Source: Rana temporaria (taxonomy: Eukaryota; Chordata; Amphibia; Anura; Ranidae). Taken from it: a DNA stretch of 64,000 nucleotides. Positions 10,404 through 21,877 of the stretch are shown piece by piece (positions within the stretch are counted from its first letter, which is position 1; every line of letters begins with the position of its first letter). The stretch spans positions 87,198,286 through 87,262,285 of the forward strand of contig NC_053490.1 of the NCBI RefSeq assembly GCF_905171775.1. The letters run 5' to 3'. The notes under the pieces were generated by a model. It saw only the letters and a list, made by a program, of their open reading frames with translations. It did not search any database and had not been told where the DNA came from. The position numbers were made by a program, and so were the translations under genes.

Positions 10404-11012
10404 AAGAAAAGAGACCAAACCAAAAGAAAGTTCTATTAACTAATATTTTCATTGCCAAGGTCCAGCCATGTCTGAAAATGTCCTGTGGCATCTAATCAAG
10501 TGTCATCAGCAGTAGTCACCTCTGTGCATGAGGGGAAAGATCACCATTTTTTGGTAAAACCAATTTCGAAGCAACCCTCTAGTGCTGAAGGGTATGTGGG
10601 CTGGTATGCAAAGAGCAGGGGCACTACATGTTCACAGCTCCTTTTCTTTGGGGATACCAGCTTGCATACGTGGCATGTTGGGCTGGTCATTTCTGTGTCT
10701 TTTAATAAAACACCACAAATGCTAAAAAGGTGCTGTATAATTACTCTTGACTCCAGAAAAAAAAATACTTAGTTACAGTACTTATTTACAATACTCTAAA
10801 ATATACAATCTTCCTGTCCTCTCAACATGGACATAACACATACAATAAGTTCAAATTAAGAAAAAGAACCAATTAGTAAATGAAAAAATGTGAACATTGA
10901 CTAAGCGGGTTGCTGCTCTCAAAAGTGCATGTGCCTTTAAATATGTGATCAGAATAAGAGCGCTACCTTGTGCTATACCGATGAAGCATTAACACAAAAC
11001 ACATAATAAATG
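10404..11012. other. Intergenic DNA, nothing recognised
   Basis: A 95-codon open frame at 10485-10772 has no similarity that I recognise and no conserved context. Confidence 0.4.
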
Positions 11013-12255
11013 ATAATTAAAGATTAATTCCTCGATTAATCGTAAATAGGTACTAGTGGTGCAACGGATCGTAAATGATCCGTGATCCGAACGGGTCACA
11101 ATATGCAGTTAGGCACACCACGTGATCCGTGGAGCTCCGCTGCTGCCTCGGGCCATAGGAAAGGCAGCGGCTTCGGCCTAGCTCCCGGACGGTGGCCATA
11201 TTGATCCACCCGGCGGCGGCCTAGGTGAGCCTAGAGCGGCGCGCTGACGTCATCACCCGGCCTCAACTGCTCGTGTTTGGACGGCTTCTCTGGTAAGACT
11301 AAGCAAGCACTAATATCTGTGGATATTATAGTGGGGGTGATTGTGGATATTACAGTGGGGGTGATTGTGGATATTACAGTGGGGGAGATGTCTGTGGATA
11401 TTACAGTGGGGAGATGTCTGTGGATATTACAGTGGGGGAGATGTCTGTGGATATTACAGTGGGGAGATGTCTGTGGATATTACAGTGGGGGAGATGTCTG
11501 TGGATATTACAGTGGGGACTATAAAAAAAATCAATTAATCGAACACGAAAATTTTAATCAGTAACAGCCCTAATATATATATATATATACAGTGGGGGAG
11601 ATGTGGACTGTATTACAGTGGGGAGATGTCTGTGGATATTACAGTGGGGAGATGTCTGTGGATATTACAGTGGGGGAGATGTCTGTGGATATTACAGTGG
11701 GGAGATGTCTGTGGATATTACAGTGGGGAGATGTCTGTGGATATTACAGTGGGGGGAGATGTCTGTGGATATTACAGTGGGGGGAGATGTCTGTGGATAT
11801 TACAGTGGGGGGAGATGTCTGTGAATATTACAGTGGGGGAGATGTCTGTGGATATTATAGTGGGGGAGATGTCTGTGGATATTATAGTGGGGGTGATTGT
11901 GGATATTACAGTGGGGTGATTGTGGATATTACAGTGGGGGAGATGTCTGTGGATATTACAGTGGGGGAGATGTCTGTGGATATTACAGTGGGGGAGATGT
12001 CTGTGGATATTATAGTGGGGGAGATGTCTGTGGATATTATAGTGGGGGTGATTGTGGATATTACAGTGGGGGTGATTGTGGATATTACAGTGGGGGAGAT
12101 GTCTGTGGATATTACAGTGGGGAGATGTCTGTGGATATTACAGTGGGGGAGATGTCTGTGGATATTACAGTGGGGGAGATGTCTGTGGATATTACAGTGG
12201 GGACTATAAAAAAAAATCAATTAATCGAACACGAAAATTTTAATCAGTAACAGCC

Positions 12256-12260
<5 letters not shown>
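11013..12260. mobile_element. hAT-like derivative expanded by tandem repeats
   Basis: The left part contains GATTAATTCCTCGATTAATCG, and two copies of a right-end-like segment (AATCAATTAATCGAACACGAAAATTTTAATCAGTAACAGCCCTAATA) occur at about 11528-11573 and 12217-12260. A second terminus-like sequence, AGTGGTGCAACGGATCG, at 11056 starts a GC-rich insert to about 11280. The double right end shows that the array plus end was duplicated. Class is inferred from end sequence only. Confidence 0.5.
11310..12205. repeat. 26-27-bp tandem array (GAGATGTCTGTGGATATTACAGTGGGG)
   Basis: Two blocks, 11310-11520 and 11590-12205, carry the same unit. Variants replace GAGATGTCTGTGG by GTGATTGTGG. Unit-length changes of one G shift the frame, so no frame stays open throughout and several overlapping ones appear. 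The blocks are separated by the duplicated right-end segment and a short TA run. Confidence 0.95.

Positions 12261-12328
<68 letters not shown>
12259..12328. repeat. TA microsatellite, about 70 bp
   Basis: Uninterrupted TA dinucleotides follow the second right-end segment of the preceding element; a shorter TA run (11572-11590) follows the first. Confidence 0.95.
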
Positions 12329-12329
<1 letters not shown>

Positions 12330-12335
<6 letters not shown>

Positions 12336-12780
12336 CTGTATCTATAGTGACATAATGAAAGTCAAAGTGGTTGAGGGACAATACAAACAGATGGCAACCG
12401 CCCCAACCTATAACTGGCCTTTGCACCAGGGAGCACATGGAAAGGCAATGCATGTCGAAAAACAACAAACAAAAATTCCCAGCCCACTTACCAGCTAGTC
12501 TGCAAAAAAACAAAACAAATTAACCCTTTCTAACGGTTCACATTAGAACAAGGGGTTCCGTTTCATTTGCACACATTTACAAATATATGTGTGAGCTGCA
12601 GAGGCCATGTCACAGCACCCCAGTGTACTGCAGTCCTAACTCTATAAATTTTCAGTTAAAAGTTCAAACACATATATAATATTGGGTAGATTAAGGGCAG
12701 GTATGCCTGGAGGGAGCCCACCCCTCCTAAACCATTTGCCTCCCAAGCCAATTCTGGCACTTATTTCCAACATGTAAAAA
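12330..12780. other. Intergenic DNA, nothing recognised
   Basis: No gene or repeat family was identified. Confidence 0.4.
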
Positions 12781-12929
12781 TCTTTTTTTTTTTGCTAGAA
12801 AACTACGTAGAACCCCAAAAATTATATATATATTTTTTAGCAGAGACCATAGGTAATAAAATGGCGGTTGTTGCAACTTTTTATGTCACATGGTATTTCC
12901 TCTGCCAGGAAATTCTAGAGCACTTTATG

Positions 12930-13540
12930 CTTCTCTCTACTGACCAGCTTTATGGAGATGCTTTTTTCCACAGGACTTGGCACCTGACCACACTGCCAAA
13001 AGTACCAATACATGATTTAATGATCATGGTATTACTGTGTTTGTTTGGCCAGCAAACTCACCTGACCTAAACCCTATAAAGAATCTGTGGGGTATTGTTA
13101 GGAGGAAGATGAGAGAAACCAGACCCAACAATGCAGATGAGCTGAAGGCCACTATCAAAGCAACCTGGGCTTCTATAACACCTCAGCAATACTACAGGCT
13201 GATCGCTTCCATGCCACGCCGCATTGATGTAGTAATTCATGCAAAAGGAGCCCGACCAAGTATTGAGTGCATACTATACTGTACATGGACATACTTTTCA
13301 GTAAGCCAACATTTCTGCATTAAAAATCCTTGTTTTTATTGATCTTATGTAATATTCTAATTTTCTGAGATACAGAATTTGGGGTTTTCACTAGCTGTAA
13401 GCCATAATCATCAAAATTAAAATAAAGAAATGCCTGAAATATATCTCTCTGAGTGTAACACATCTATATAAAATATATGAGTTTCACTTTTTTAATTTAA
13501 TTACTGAAATAAATTACCTTTTTGCTGTTATTCAAATATG
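12930..13540 (+). pseudogene. Decayed Tc1-like transposase C-terminus and 3' tail
   Basis: The frame 13037-13342 translates to a stretch with the conserved SPDLNPIKNLWG block, in which the family's catalytic glutamate (normally NPIEN) has become lysine. A typical Tc1 C-terminal tail (RRKMRETRPNNADELK, SMPRRIDVVIHAKGA) follows. Upstream, 12950-13036 reads as the same protein only after frame changes. The DNA after the stop (13343-13540) matches the non-coding 3' end of a Tc1-like family (TTCTGAGATACAGAATTTGG, TAAGCCATAATCATCAAAAT). No left end is visible; it is a dead fragment. Confidence 0.85.
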
Positions 13541-13617
13541 GCCCCTTGTATATATATATTGTACACAGCAAAGGGTTGGTCACCGGGTCTTCCTAGGAGG
13601 GATTAGCATTTATAATG

Positions 13618-15041
13618 TGTAGCGCTACCCCTGGAGGAGCCGCTGATCAGATTTGGGATCGGTGTATTTAAGTTACCTCTGTGATGTGTCTAGGGGTGAT
13701 GATGGCAGTGAGAGCAATGAGGGAATGTCCAGACAGTTGACTGACGTTTTCAATGTTTTTATTATTCCTGGTCAACACGACCAACAGTCAACTTGAGATA
13801 GACAGTATAGGTTGGTGAAAGAAGAACAAACTTCACAGATTCAGGCCTTGGATAAAGAAAGCAGTCCTGCCTTCAATAGTTATACTTTCTCACGTCGCCA
13901 CTCCAGCCGGAGTGGGTAAAGTGCCCTTGGACAGACCTCTCTCACAGGCCTGGCAGCCAGAGCGCCACTTAAACTTCTGGGAAAGGAACAAGTCTCTGCC
14001 ACAGACTTGGCTCTAATAGGATTTAAGGGTTAAAGATGAGACCTCTGCCACAGGCCTAGTACAAGGTTTAAAGATGAGACCTCTGCCACAGGACTAGTAT
14101 AAGGTTTAAAGATGAGACCTCTGCCACAGGCCTAGTATAAGGTTTAAAGATGAGACCTCTGCTACAGGCCTAGTATAAGGTTTAAAGATGAGACCTCTGC
14201 CACAGGCCTAGTATAAGGTTTAAAGATGAGACCTCTGCTACAGGCCTAGTATAAGGTTTAAAGATGAGACCTCTGCCACAGGCCTAGTATAAGGTTTAAA
14301 GATGAGACCTCTGCCACAGGCCTAGTATAAGGTTTTAAGATGAGACCTTTGCTACAGGCCTAGTATAAGGTTTAAAGATAGTAGAGCGAATCCTCCCAGT
14401 ATATACTTTTAGGGTCACCGACCGACAGCTTTCCGCATACAACCTGTCAGTGTCCGGTCACCCAGATCCCCGATGGTTCGTTCCAGCCCCGTTGGATCGC
14501 CTGCCTCCGGGCTCACCTCAAACCAACTCCCCATAGAACAGCACAACTCGTCTGGGATCTTCTCAATAGAGTTGGGGGACCCAGTAAGTCACTGGGGCCC
14601 CTTTGTAGCATCAGATGCTCCGGGGCCATGAGAGCCCAGAGTCGGGAACTCCGCGTAGCACGTGCGCCCCGGCCTGGTAGGCCATATCGCCGGGGCCCGT
14701 GATGTGCGCACACCCTAAATGTGGGTGCCGCACCCGGAACCAAGAACCCGCAAAGAACCCCTAGCCAAGGCCTCCACCACAGAAATACTCCTCCCCAGCA
14801 TGCCCCGCAAGGGAAACTCCTCTAATTGGCTACTGGGAAGAAGCGTCTCCGCACGAACCCCTCTGGCGCCACTTACCGTCCAGAGACGAGACAGCATCTC
14901 TGGAGAACAGAATGACCCACAGGACAGCTCGGGCTGGGGACAGCCAAATTTAATCAAATCAAACACAGATGAGAGCAAGTAAGTCTCTCATCCCACTAGA
15001 TTTTACATAGCACCTGTACTGATAAGTACACAGTCGCTACA
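13618..15041. mobile_element. Probable solo LTR, 1424 bp
   Basis: The element starts TGTAGCG and ends CGCTACA, a TG...CA element with 7-bp inverted tips, flanked by a 4-bp duplication AATG (13614-13617 and 15042-15045). No internal retroelement coding region is present, as expected after recombination between two LTRs. The interior holds a 38-bp array and a GC-rich right third. Short inverted tips and 4-bp duplications fit Gypsy-type or retrovirus-like LTRs; the family is not determined. Confidence 0.65.
14029..14380. repeat. 38-bp tandem array
   Basis: About nine copies of a 38-bp unit (AAAGATGAGACCTCTGCCAC and AGGCCTAGTATAAGGTTT) lie inside the probable LTR. Copies differ by a few substitutions (GCCACAGG or GCTACAGG), suggesting recent expansion. 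Confidence 0.95.
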
Positions 15042-15217
15042 AATGTATTGTCTAAGTATTTTGAATAAATAATAAGTATATTTTTTTTTCTGAAGTCAAT
15101 AGTAATTATATAGCATTTTAAAATCCCCAATTAGCTAGTATTGCCATTTGTGATGTTCTGTATATACAGGAGGTGTGATGGTTCAAATCCCCCTGATAGC
15201 CCAATTTTAACAGGAGA

Positions 15218-15629
15218 TTAAAGCGGAGGTCCGCCTAAAAAAATATATATTAAAAGCCAGCAGCTACAAATACTGCAGCTGCTGACTTTTAATAAATGGA
15301 CACTTACCTTTACAGGGCGCCCACGATGTCGCCAGCCAAAGCCGATCAGTGGGGGAATCAGGAAGTGAAGCTTTACTTCCTGGTTCCCTACTGTGCATGC
15401 GCGAGTCGCGCTGCGTGTCCTCACTGGTCCCTGCTGTCTTCTGGGACCTGTGTGTCTCCCAGAAGACAGCGGAGAGGAGGACAGTGTAGGTGCAGGAAGT
15501 GGCGTAGGTCACCGAGGTGATCTATGCCCGGAAGTGGGAGCAAATACCTGTATTACACAGGTATATGCTCCCTCCTCCCCCTGAAAGGTACCAAATGTGA
15601 CACTATTTTTGGATGGAACTCCACTTTAA
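15218..15629. mobile_element. TTAA-flanked MITE (AGCGGAGGTCC ends)
   Basis: TTAA at 15218-15221 and 15626-15629 flanks ends AAGCGGAGGTCCGCC and GGAACTCCACTTT. Internal landmarks are the inverted pair AAAAGCCAGCAGCTAC / CAGCTGCTGACTTTTAA and CTGTGCATGCGCGAGTCGCG. A second copy is at 45765. TTAA targets fit piggyBac- or Kolobok-type elements; no transposase is present. Confidence 0.8.
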
Positions 15630-15971
15630 TAAGATTTTAATAAAAATAAAAAAAAGACATACTGCAGACAATAACTCTCCATGGTGCTGAAACTGTGTTT
15701 ATGTATAGTTTCAGCACCATGGACAGCAATTGAGGAGGAAGAGTAAAATGGTATCCTGATTTGCCCAAACATTCAACTAAAGATTAAAACAGAAATAAAA
15801 AATAAAAAAACTCTAACGTACTTTAAGCATTCTAAATACATTTGACTTAACCGCAATCAACTTAACAAGAAGTGTCTATCCTGCTATCCAAAACAAAATA
15901 GAAATACAGTTTTGGCTTTACATACACCTTCATAATGTTTGTCTAGAATACTCCATGGCAAGGAGCTGTGC
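15630..15971. other. Intergenic DNA with a small inverted repeat
   Basis: CTCCATGGTGCTGAAACTGTG (15677-15697) pairs with AGTTTCAGCACCATGGA (15706-15722) as a hairpin. Otherwise nothing is recognised. Confidence 0.5.
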
Positions 15972-15979
15972 ATCTGCAG

Positions 15980-17533
15980 TAGGGATGAGCCAAACACCCC
16001 CCCGGTTTGGTAGGCACCAGAAAATGCGAATTGGCAAAACATTTGTGCAAAAATGCAAATCCTATTAAAGTCTTTGGGACACGAACATGAAGAATCAAAA
16101 GTGTTCATTTTAAAGGCTTATATGCAAGTTATTGCCATAAAAAGTGTATGGGGACCCGGGTACTGCCCCAGGGGACATGTATCAATGCAAACAAAGACTG
16201 TTTTTTCAGGAACAGTGATTTTAATTATGTTTAAAGTGAAACAATAAAAATGAAATATTCCTTTAACCACTTCATTCCCGGAAGAATTGGCTGCTCAATG
16301 ACCGGCCCATTTTTTGCGAATCGGCACTGTATCACTGACAATTGAGCAGTCGTGCGATGCTTTACCCAAACAAAATTTACGTCCTTTTTTTCCCACAAAT
16401 AGAGCTTTCTTTTGGTGGTATTTGATCATCTCTGCAATTTTTTTTTTTTTTTTGCACTATAAACAAAAAAAAACGTCAATTTTGAAAAAAACACAATATT
16501 TTGCTATAATAAATATCAAAATTTTTTATTAAAAAAGACATTTTTTTCTCAGTTTAGGCCGATATGTATTCTTCTACATATTTTTGGTAATAAATATCGC
16601 AATAAGCGTATATTGATTGGTTTGCGCAAAAGTTATAGCGTCTACAAATTAGGGGATAGATTTATAGCGTTTTTATAATTATTATTTTTTTACTAGTAAT
16701 TATCGGGATTGCGACATTATGGCGGGCACATCGGGCACTTTTTACACATTTTTGGGACAATTGGCATCTATGCAGCGATCAGTGCTATAAAAATGCACTC
16801 ATTACTGTAAAAATCACTGGCAGGGAAGGAGTTAACACTAGGGGCGATCAAGGGGTTAATTGTGTTCCCTCATGTGTTTCTAACTGTAGGGGGATGGGAT
16901 TGACCTAGAGGGAATGATAGATCGTGGTTCCTAGCTATTAGGAAGTCACGATCTTTCTTTCCTCTCAGAACACACACACGTCCCAGTTCAGCCTCCTGTG
17001 CGTGTGATCGCTTTGCGGCCGGCGGTCATCGTGACCGCCGGTCACGAGCATCGGCACCCCCGTAATGCAGCAGGTGCGCGCCTGCTATCCCGCTTAAGGG
17101 GACCGACATACACCTACGGCGGTTCGCGGGACTGTGATAAACTGCAGCTGTATAATGGCGGCGTGTCGGCAAGTGGTTAAATACTGTGCCTGGGGGGGTC
17201 CCCTGAGTCTGCCTGTAAAGTGGCACATCTGTCTGGTGTGTTTTGCAGTGCCACAGGAAAATTACATTTCTAAAGGAAAAAAATTCATTTAAAATTCCTT
17301 GCAGCCGTAAAGGAATTGCCATCTCCCGGCAATATAGTTAAAAATCAAGGAAAAAATTGCCGTGGGTTCCCCTCCTTTGGGTCTGGTATGGATATTAAGG
17401 CGAACTCCATGCCAACATTAAAAAAAATTTGTGTGGCGGTCTAATTTGCTGCAAACGCCCCATAATGTTCGGTAGTCGGCGAACGGCTGAACATCCGATG
17501 TTCGAGTCAAATGTAACATTGGGCTCACCCCTA
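15980..17533. mobile_element. hAT element (TAGGGATGAGC family) split by a nested element
   Basis: The left end TAGGGATGAGCC and right end GGGCTCACCCCTA are flanked by an 8-bp duplication with one difference (ATCTGCAG 15972-15979; ATGTGCAG 17534-17541). Flanking the nested insertion are 15980-16262 and 17181-17533. They share the left-arm block (AAGTGTTCATTTTAAAG, GACCCGGGTACTGCCCCAGG) with the copies at 4912 and 33008. It is non-coding. Confidence 0.85.
16263..17180. mobile_element. TTAA-flanked MITE (CCACTTAAG family), nested in hAT
   Basis: TTAA at both ends (16263-16266 and 17177-17180) encloses CCACTTCATTCCCGG ... GTCGGCAAGTGG. Internal landmarks shared with 33159 and 55201 are CCCACAAATAGAGCTTTCTT, TTTGGTGGTATTTGATCA and GGCCGATATGTATTCTTC. 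The right part is GC-rich (16990-17150). It inserted after the host hAT copy. Confidence 0.85.
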
Positions 17534-17541
17534 ATGTGCAG

Positions 17542-18301
17542 ACAAGATGAGAGGGATACTAAACGATTTTCTGAAAAGTGGCCCTTTGTAATGTGCAACA
17601 GTATACTGATTGCTTTGAAATTGTGTCATTTGCACTGACATTTGTTTGTTACATCCTGGCATTTCCTAAGGAAAATGACTGGCATTGGTCCCAGAAATAC
17701 AGCTGTCAATAACAGTAAAACTGGAGTGGAGAATATGAAACTGGCATTAGCTTTTAATGTTGGGCTGAGGCCAAATTGGCAGCGCAGTACTGAAATGGTT
17801 AAACAGGCGATGCCAACACATTATGATTCAAATAGCTGGAAGCAGCCAGAACTTCATTACAAGGTTAAACGTACTGTCTTTCATGCAAAGTGATTACTTG
17901 CATATAGTTCACATGGGAATCAATAAAAATGACTGACAGTGTGTAAACAGATATATCTCCTTACCTACTTATAAGCTTCAATTTACATTTTTATAGATAT
18001 AGTGGCTAAGTAACAAGGGGTGGAGAGGTTGTAGGTGTGACTGACCACAGATAACCCAACCAACAGGCATTTAGCCACTAATTCCTCTTCTGTCTGATCT
18101 GTGGCTTAAGGTGCTTACAGACACTAAATGGTAGCCAGCTGTTCATGTACGATCCAGCTGCCAAATATGCGTTTTCATCAATGATCGCTGTGAAACATCC
18201 ACACTGGGTGAACTTGCATGTTTGTGTCTGTAAAGAAGTATTACCCAGTCTATCTTGAACAGCGGTCTCTCGCTAATGTTTTCTTATGTCTACAGGAACC
18301 C
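17542..18301. other. Intergenic DNA, nothing recognised
   Basis: An 83-codon frame at 17642-17893 has no recognisable similarity. No repeat ends were seen. Confidence 0.4.
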
Positions 18302-18304
18302 TTA

Positions 18305-18920
18305 TGCCTTGTACACACGATCAGAATTTCCGATGAAAAAAGTCTGACGGAAATTTTTCATCGGATATTCTGACCGTGTGTGGGCCCCATCAGACTTTTT
18401 TCCGTCGGAGTTTAGAAATAGAACATGTTTTATTTTTTTCCTATGGAACTCAGACGCAGAAAAATAATCAAGTCGACGCATGCTCAGAAGCATTGAACCT
18501 TAATTTTTCTCGACTTGTCGTAGTGTTTTACGTCTCCGCGTTTTGGACGGTCGGAATTTGGTCTGAGGCCCCGTACACACGTCCGAGAAACTCGACGGGC
18601 AAAACACATCGTTTTGCTCGTCGAGTTCCTTGTGAAGGATCTCGGCGAGCCAAATTTTCCCATTGCCCAACGAGGAAATAGAGAACATGTTCTCTTTTTG
18701 GCCCGACAAGATCCTCGTCGGTTTCCAGGGCGAAAAGTGTACACACGACCGGTTTTCTCGGCAGAATACGTCTCTCCCATCGAGTTTCTTGCTGAATTCT
18801 GCCGAGAAAACGGGTTGTGTGTACGGGGCCTGACAGTGTGTATGCAAATCAGCTTGAACGGAATTCTGACGGAAAATTCCATCAGATTTTATCCCATCGG
18901 AAATTCTGATCGTGTGTTAT
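18305..18920. mobile_element. GGCC-ended MITE, family C (split)
   Basis: The left end TGCCTTGTACACACGATCAG and the right end CTGATCGTGTGTTATA are degenerate inverted repeats around an interior of AATTTCCGATGAAAAAAG and its complements. The element is interrupted by the family A copy at 18567-18830, so it is the older of the two. A related copy is at 58016. Confidence 0.75.
18567..18830. mobile_element. GGCC-ended MITE, family A, nested
   Basis: Ends GGCCCCGTACACACGTCC and GTGTGTACGGGGCC are flanked by a perfect TGA duplication (18564-18566 and 18831-18833). Insertion is into the family C copy. Confidence 0.9.
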
Positions 18921-19080
18921 ACCATTATTATTACACTTGAGTTTTTACTACAAATCTGAAAAAATTAATTCCCAACATATCTAAATTTACAGCTACAGTT
19001 TTTTTAAGCGTTCCACCTTTCATTTTTAAAAAGCAGTCCTTGAGTTCCAGTCATGTGACTCTGCCTAGGCTGAGATTATT

Positions 19081-19810
19081 AGCTAGATTCAGGTAGAGTT
19101 AGGTCGGCGTATCAGTAGATACGCCGACCTAACTCAGAATCTGCGCCGACCTATGTTTAAGTGTATTCTCAAACAGAGATACGCTTAAACATATCTAAGA
19201 TACGAGGGCTTGCGCCGTCCTATCTTAGGTTGCAATATTTAGGCTGGCCGCTAGGTGGCGCTTCCATTGCGGTCGGCGTAGAATATGTAAATCAGTAGAT
19301 ACGCCTATTCACGAACGTACGCCCGGCCGCCGCAGTACATTTACGCCGTTTACGTAACGCATTAGCAGGCCTAAAGTTATTCCATCAAATAGTTGGAATA
19401 GTAATGTTAAAGTATGGCCGCCGTTCCCGCTTCGAAATTCGAAATTTTTACGTTGTTTGCGTAAGTCGTCCACGAATAGGGATTTACGTCGTTTACGTCC
19501 ACGTCTAAATCGGACTTAGCCGCAATGCACACTGGGAAATGTAGGCGCAAGGCGCATTAGCAGTTAAAAAAAAAGTCAATCACGTCGGGTCAAGCCTCAT
19601 TATCATAAAACACGCCCCCTCAGACAAATTTTAATTAGGCGCCCTTACGCCCTTGCGCCCTTACGCCCGCCGGCTTTAGGCTACGCCGTCGTAACTTAAC
19701 AGGCACGTACATTGTGAATCATGTACTTGCCTCGCTAACTTACGGCGGCGTAGCTTAAATGCCTTAAGCTACGCCGCCTTAAAGTTGCGGCCATCTATGT
19801 GAATCTAGCT
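19081..19810. mobile_element. CGTA-rich 0.7-kb MITE
   Basis: Ends AGCTAGATTCAGGTAGA and CTATGTGAATCTAGCT are inverted. The interior has a marked excess of CGTA, TACG and CGCC words and several inverted pairs (for example TTACGTCGTTTACGTC). AATTAGGCG and TTTACGTTG-type words are shared with 25293, 28717, 37262 and 62986. It is non-coding. Confidence 0.85.
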
Positions 19811-20133
19811 ATGTCTTCAGTTTGCTGCTGGTGGGTGAGAGCATTTCCTAAGTTTACTCTCCACCACTGATCAGATGGCAACATTGTAATTTAGTAGCAA
19901 GCCATAAGGTAAAAAGCTTCAGCAGTAACTGATCTTTGTCAAACATTTGTGAACACAGCCAAGAACTGCCACCAGGATTTACAGGATGGCGTCATCTCTG
20001 AGCCAACATCTCAGTCCAGGAAGTGCCGTAAATGTTCATCCTAGAAGATGCTCTTTCCTTTTAGAGAAAAAAGGAAATCAAGCCATTGCCAGAAGAAGTA
20101 TAGTGATCTGTTAGGTAGGTATTAAGTAGGAGC
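19811..20133. other. Intergenic DNA, nothing recognised
   Basis: A short stretch between the CGTA-rich element and the Tc1-like element, with no supported feature. Confidence 0.4.
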
Positions 20134-21745
20134 TACAGTTGTGTTCAAAATTATTCAACCCCCCAATGCTGTAAAGGGTTTTAGGGAATTTAGTGTACAT
20201 TTGTAACTGTATTCAGAATGAAATCCTACAAGGACTTCTTAAAGAAGCATATGCAACTAAAATGACATCAATCGGTTTTGTAATACAGTAGTAAATATTT
20301 ATTTTGTGAATTCTTCATTTACACAATTATTCAACCCCTTAAAGACTACCACTCTGAGGAACAGAGGTTCATTGAAGTGTATTCAATCAGGTATTGAAAA
20401 CACCTGTGGATGTCAGGGAGCAGCAATAAAGCCTAATAAGCATTAATTAGGCAGCTTTAAAATGACTGTGATACTCAGCTCCTTCTAGACATTTACTGGT
20501 GTGGTTACAAACATCCAGAAGTCAAGGGAATGGTCCAGGAAGACAAGAGAAGAGGTGATTACTCTTCACAGGAAGGGCAATGGCTATAAGAAGATTGCAA
20601 AGATGTTAAACATACCAAAAGACACCATAGGAAGCATCATTCACAAATTCAAGGCAAAGGGCACTGTTGAAACGCTACCTGGTCGTGGCAGAAAGAAGAT
20701 GCTGACTTCGACTGCTGTGCGCTACCTGAAGCGTAGAGTGGAGAAAAGTCCCTGTGTGACTGCTGAGGAACTGAGAAAATATTTGTCAGATGTGGGTAAT
20801 GAAGTTTCTGCTCAGACAATACGGCGCACACTGCGTAATGAAGGCCTCCATGCCAGAACTCCCAGGCGCACCCCCTTGCTGTCTCTAAAGAATAAGAAGA
20901 GTCGACTGCAGTATGCCAAAAGTCATGTGGACAAACCACAGAAGTTTTGGGATTGTGTTCTGTGGACTGATGAAACTGTTTGGGCCCATGGATCAACGCT
21001 ATGTTTGGAGGAGGAAGAACAAGGCCTATGATGAAAAGAACACCTTGCCTACTGTGAAGCATGGCGGGGGTTCAATCATGCTTTGTGGCTGTTTTGCTTC
21101 TGCAGGTACAGGGAAGCTTCAGCGTGTGCAAGGTACCATGAATTCTCTTCAGTACCAGGAGATAGTGGATAACAATGTGATGCAGTCCGTCACAAACCTG
21201 AGGCTTGGGAGACGTTGGACCTTTCAACAGGACAATGATCCCAAGCATACCTCCAAGTCCACTAGAGCATGGTTGCAGATTAAAGGCTGGAACATTTTGG
21301 AGTGGCCATCGCAGTCACCAGACTTAAATCCGATTGAGAACCTCTGGTGGGACTTAAAGAAAGCAGTTGCAGTGCGCAAGCCTAAGAATGTGACTGAACT
21401 GGAGGCTTTTGCCCATGACAAACGGGCGAAGATACCCGTAGATCGCTGCAAGACACTTGTGTCAAGCTATGCTTCAAGTTTAAAAGCTGTTCTAACTGTA
21501 AAAGGATGTTGTACTAAGTACTAAGATTGAATGTCACTTGGGGGTTGAATAAAACTGATAATGATGTAAGCACAGAAAAGACATTTGTGGTTATTTTATT
21601 ATAAATGTTATGTTATATTTATCTGACCTACACGTGCCTCTTTGATTTAATTGTAAGCAGGATGACTGAATGATCAAAATCAATGTCAAACTGGCCAAAA
21701 CAATCAATTTCAGTGGGGGGTTGAATAATTTTGAACACAACTGTA
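20134..21745 (+). mobile_element. Complete Tc1-like (DD34E) transposon
   Basis: Perfect 31-bp terminal inverted repeats start TACAGTTGTGTTCAAAATTA (20134) and end at 21745 with the complement. The outer TA pairs are the target dinucleotide typical of Tc1/mariner. The element is 1612 bp, a normal Tc1 size, and holds one transposase gene with a frameshift. Intact ends mean it could still be moved by a transposase supplied elsewhere. Confidence 0.95.
20501..21524 (+). pseudogene. Tc1-like transposase, frameshifted
   Basis: Two overlapping frames encode the protein. The first (from 20501, ends 21031) gives the N-terminal paired-type helix-turn-helix region (LHRKGNGYKKIAKML, GTVETLPGRGRKKML) and the first catalytic aspartate in WTDET. 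The second (readable from about 20978 to 21524) gives FGPMDQRYVWRRKN, HGGGSIMLCGCF, the second aspartate in FQQDNDPKHTS and the glutamate in SPDLNPIENLW. The D-to-E spacing is 34 residues. The frame changes near 20970-20985, just after WTDET, consistent with loss of a couple of bases. The translation otherwise lacks internal stops, so the copy is young or recently broken. Confidence 0.92.
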
Positions 21746-21877
21746 TATGTTGCTTAGCATGAATGCACCTAGCATTAAAAAAAGGAATTACTACCTGTGG
21801 TTCCACTTGAGAGATTGCTTTCTAACTGTCGCAGTATGTGATATAGATCAGCCTTTTCATCCAGGTTGCTGTAGAAC

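Noticed and set aside
11592..12209. 205-codon frame with repetitive DVCGYYSG/SVDITVG peptide
   Set aside because: It is encoded entirely by the 26-27-bp tandem array, and overlapping frames show the same peptides. It is not a gene.
18484..18882. 132-codon minus-strand frame and similar frames in every family A MITE
   Set aside because: The same peptides (for example VCTRPV, ETGRVYTF) appear in all copies on both strands because the interior is palindromic.
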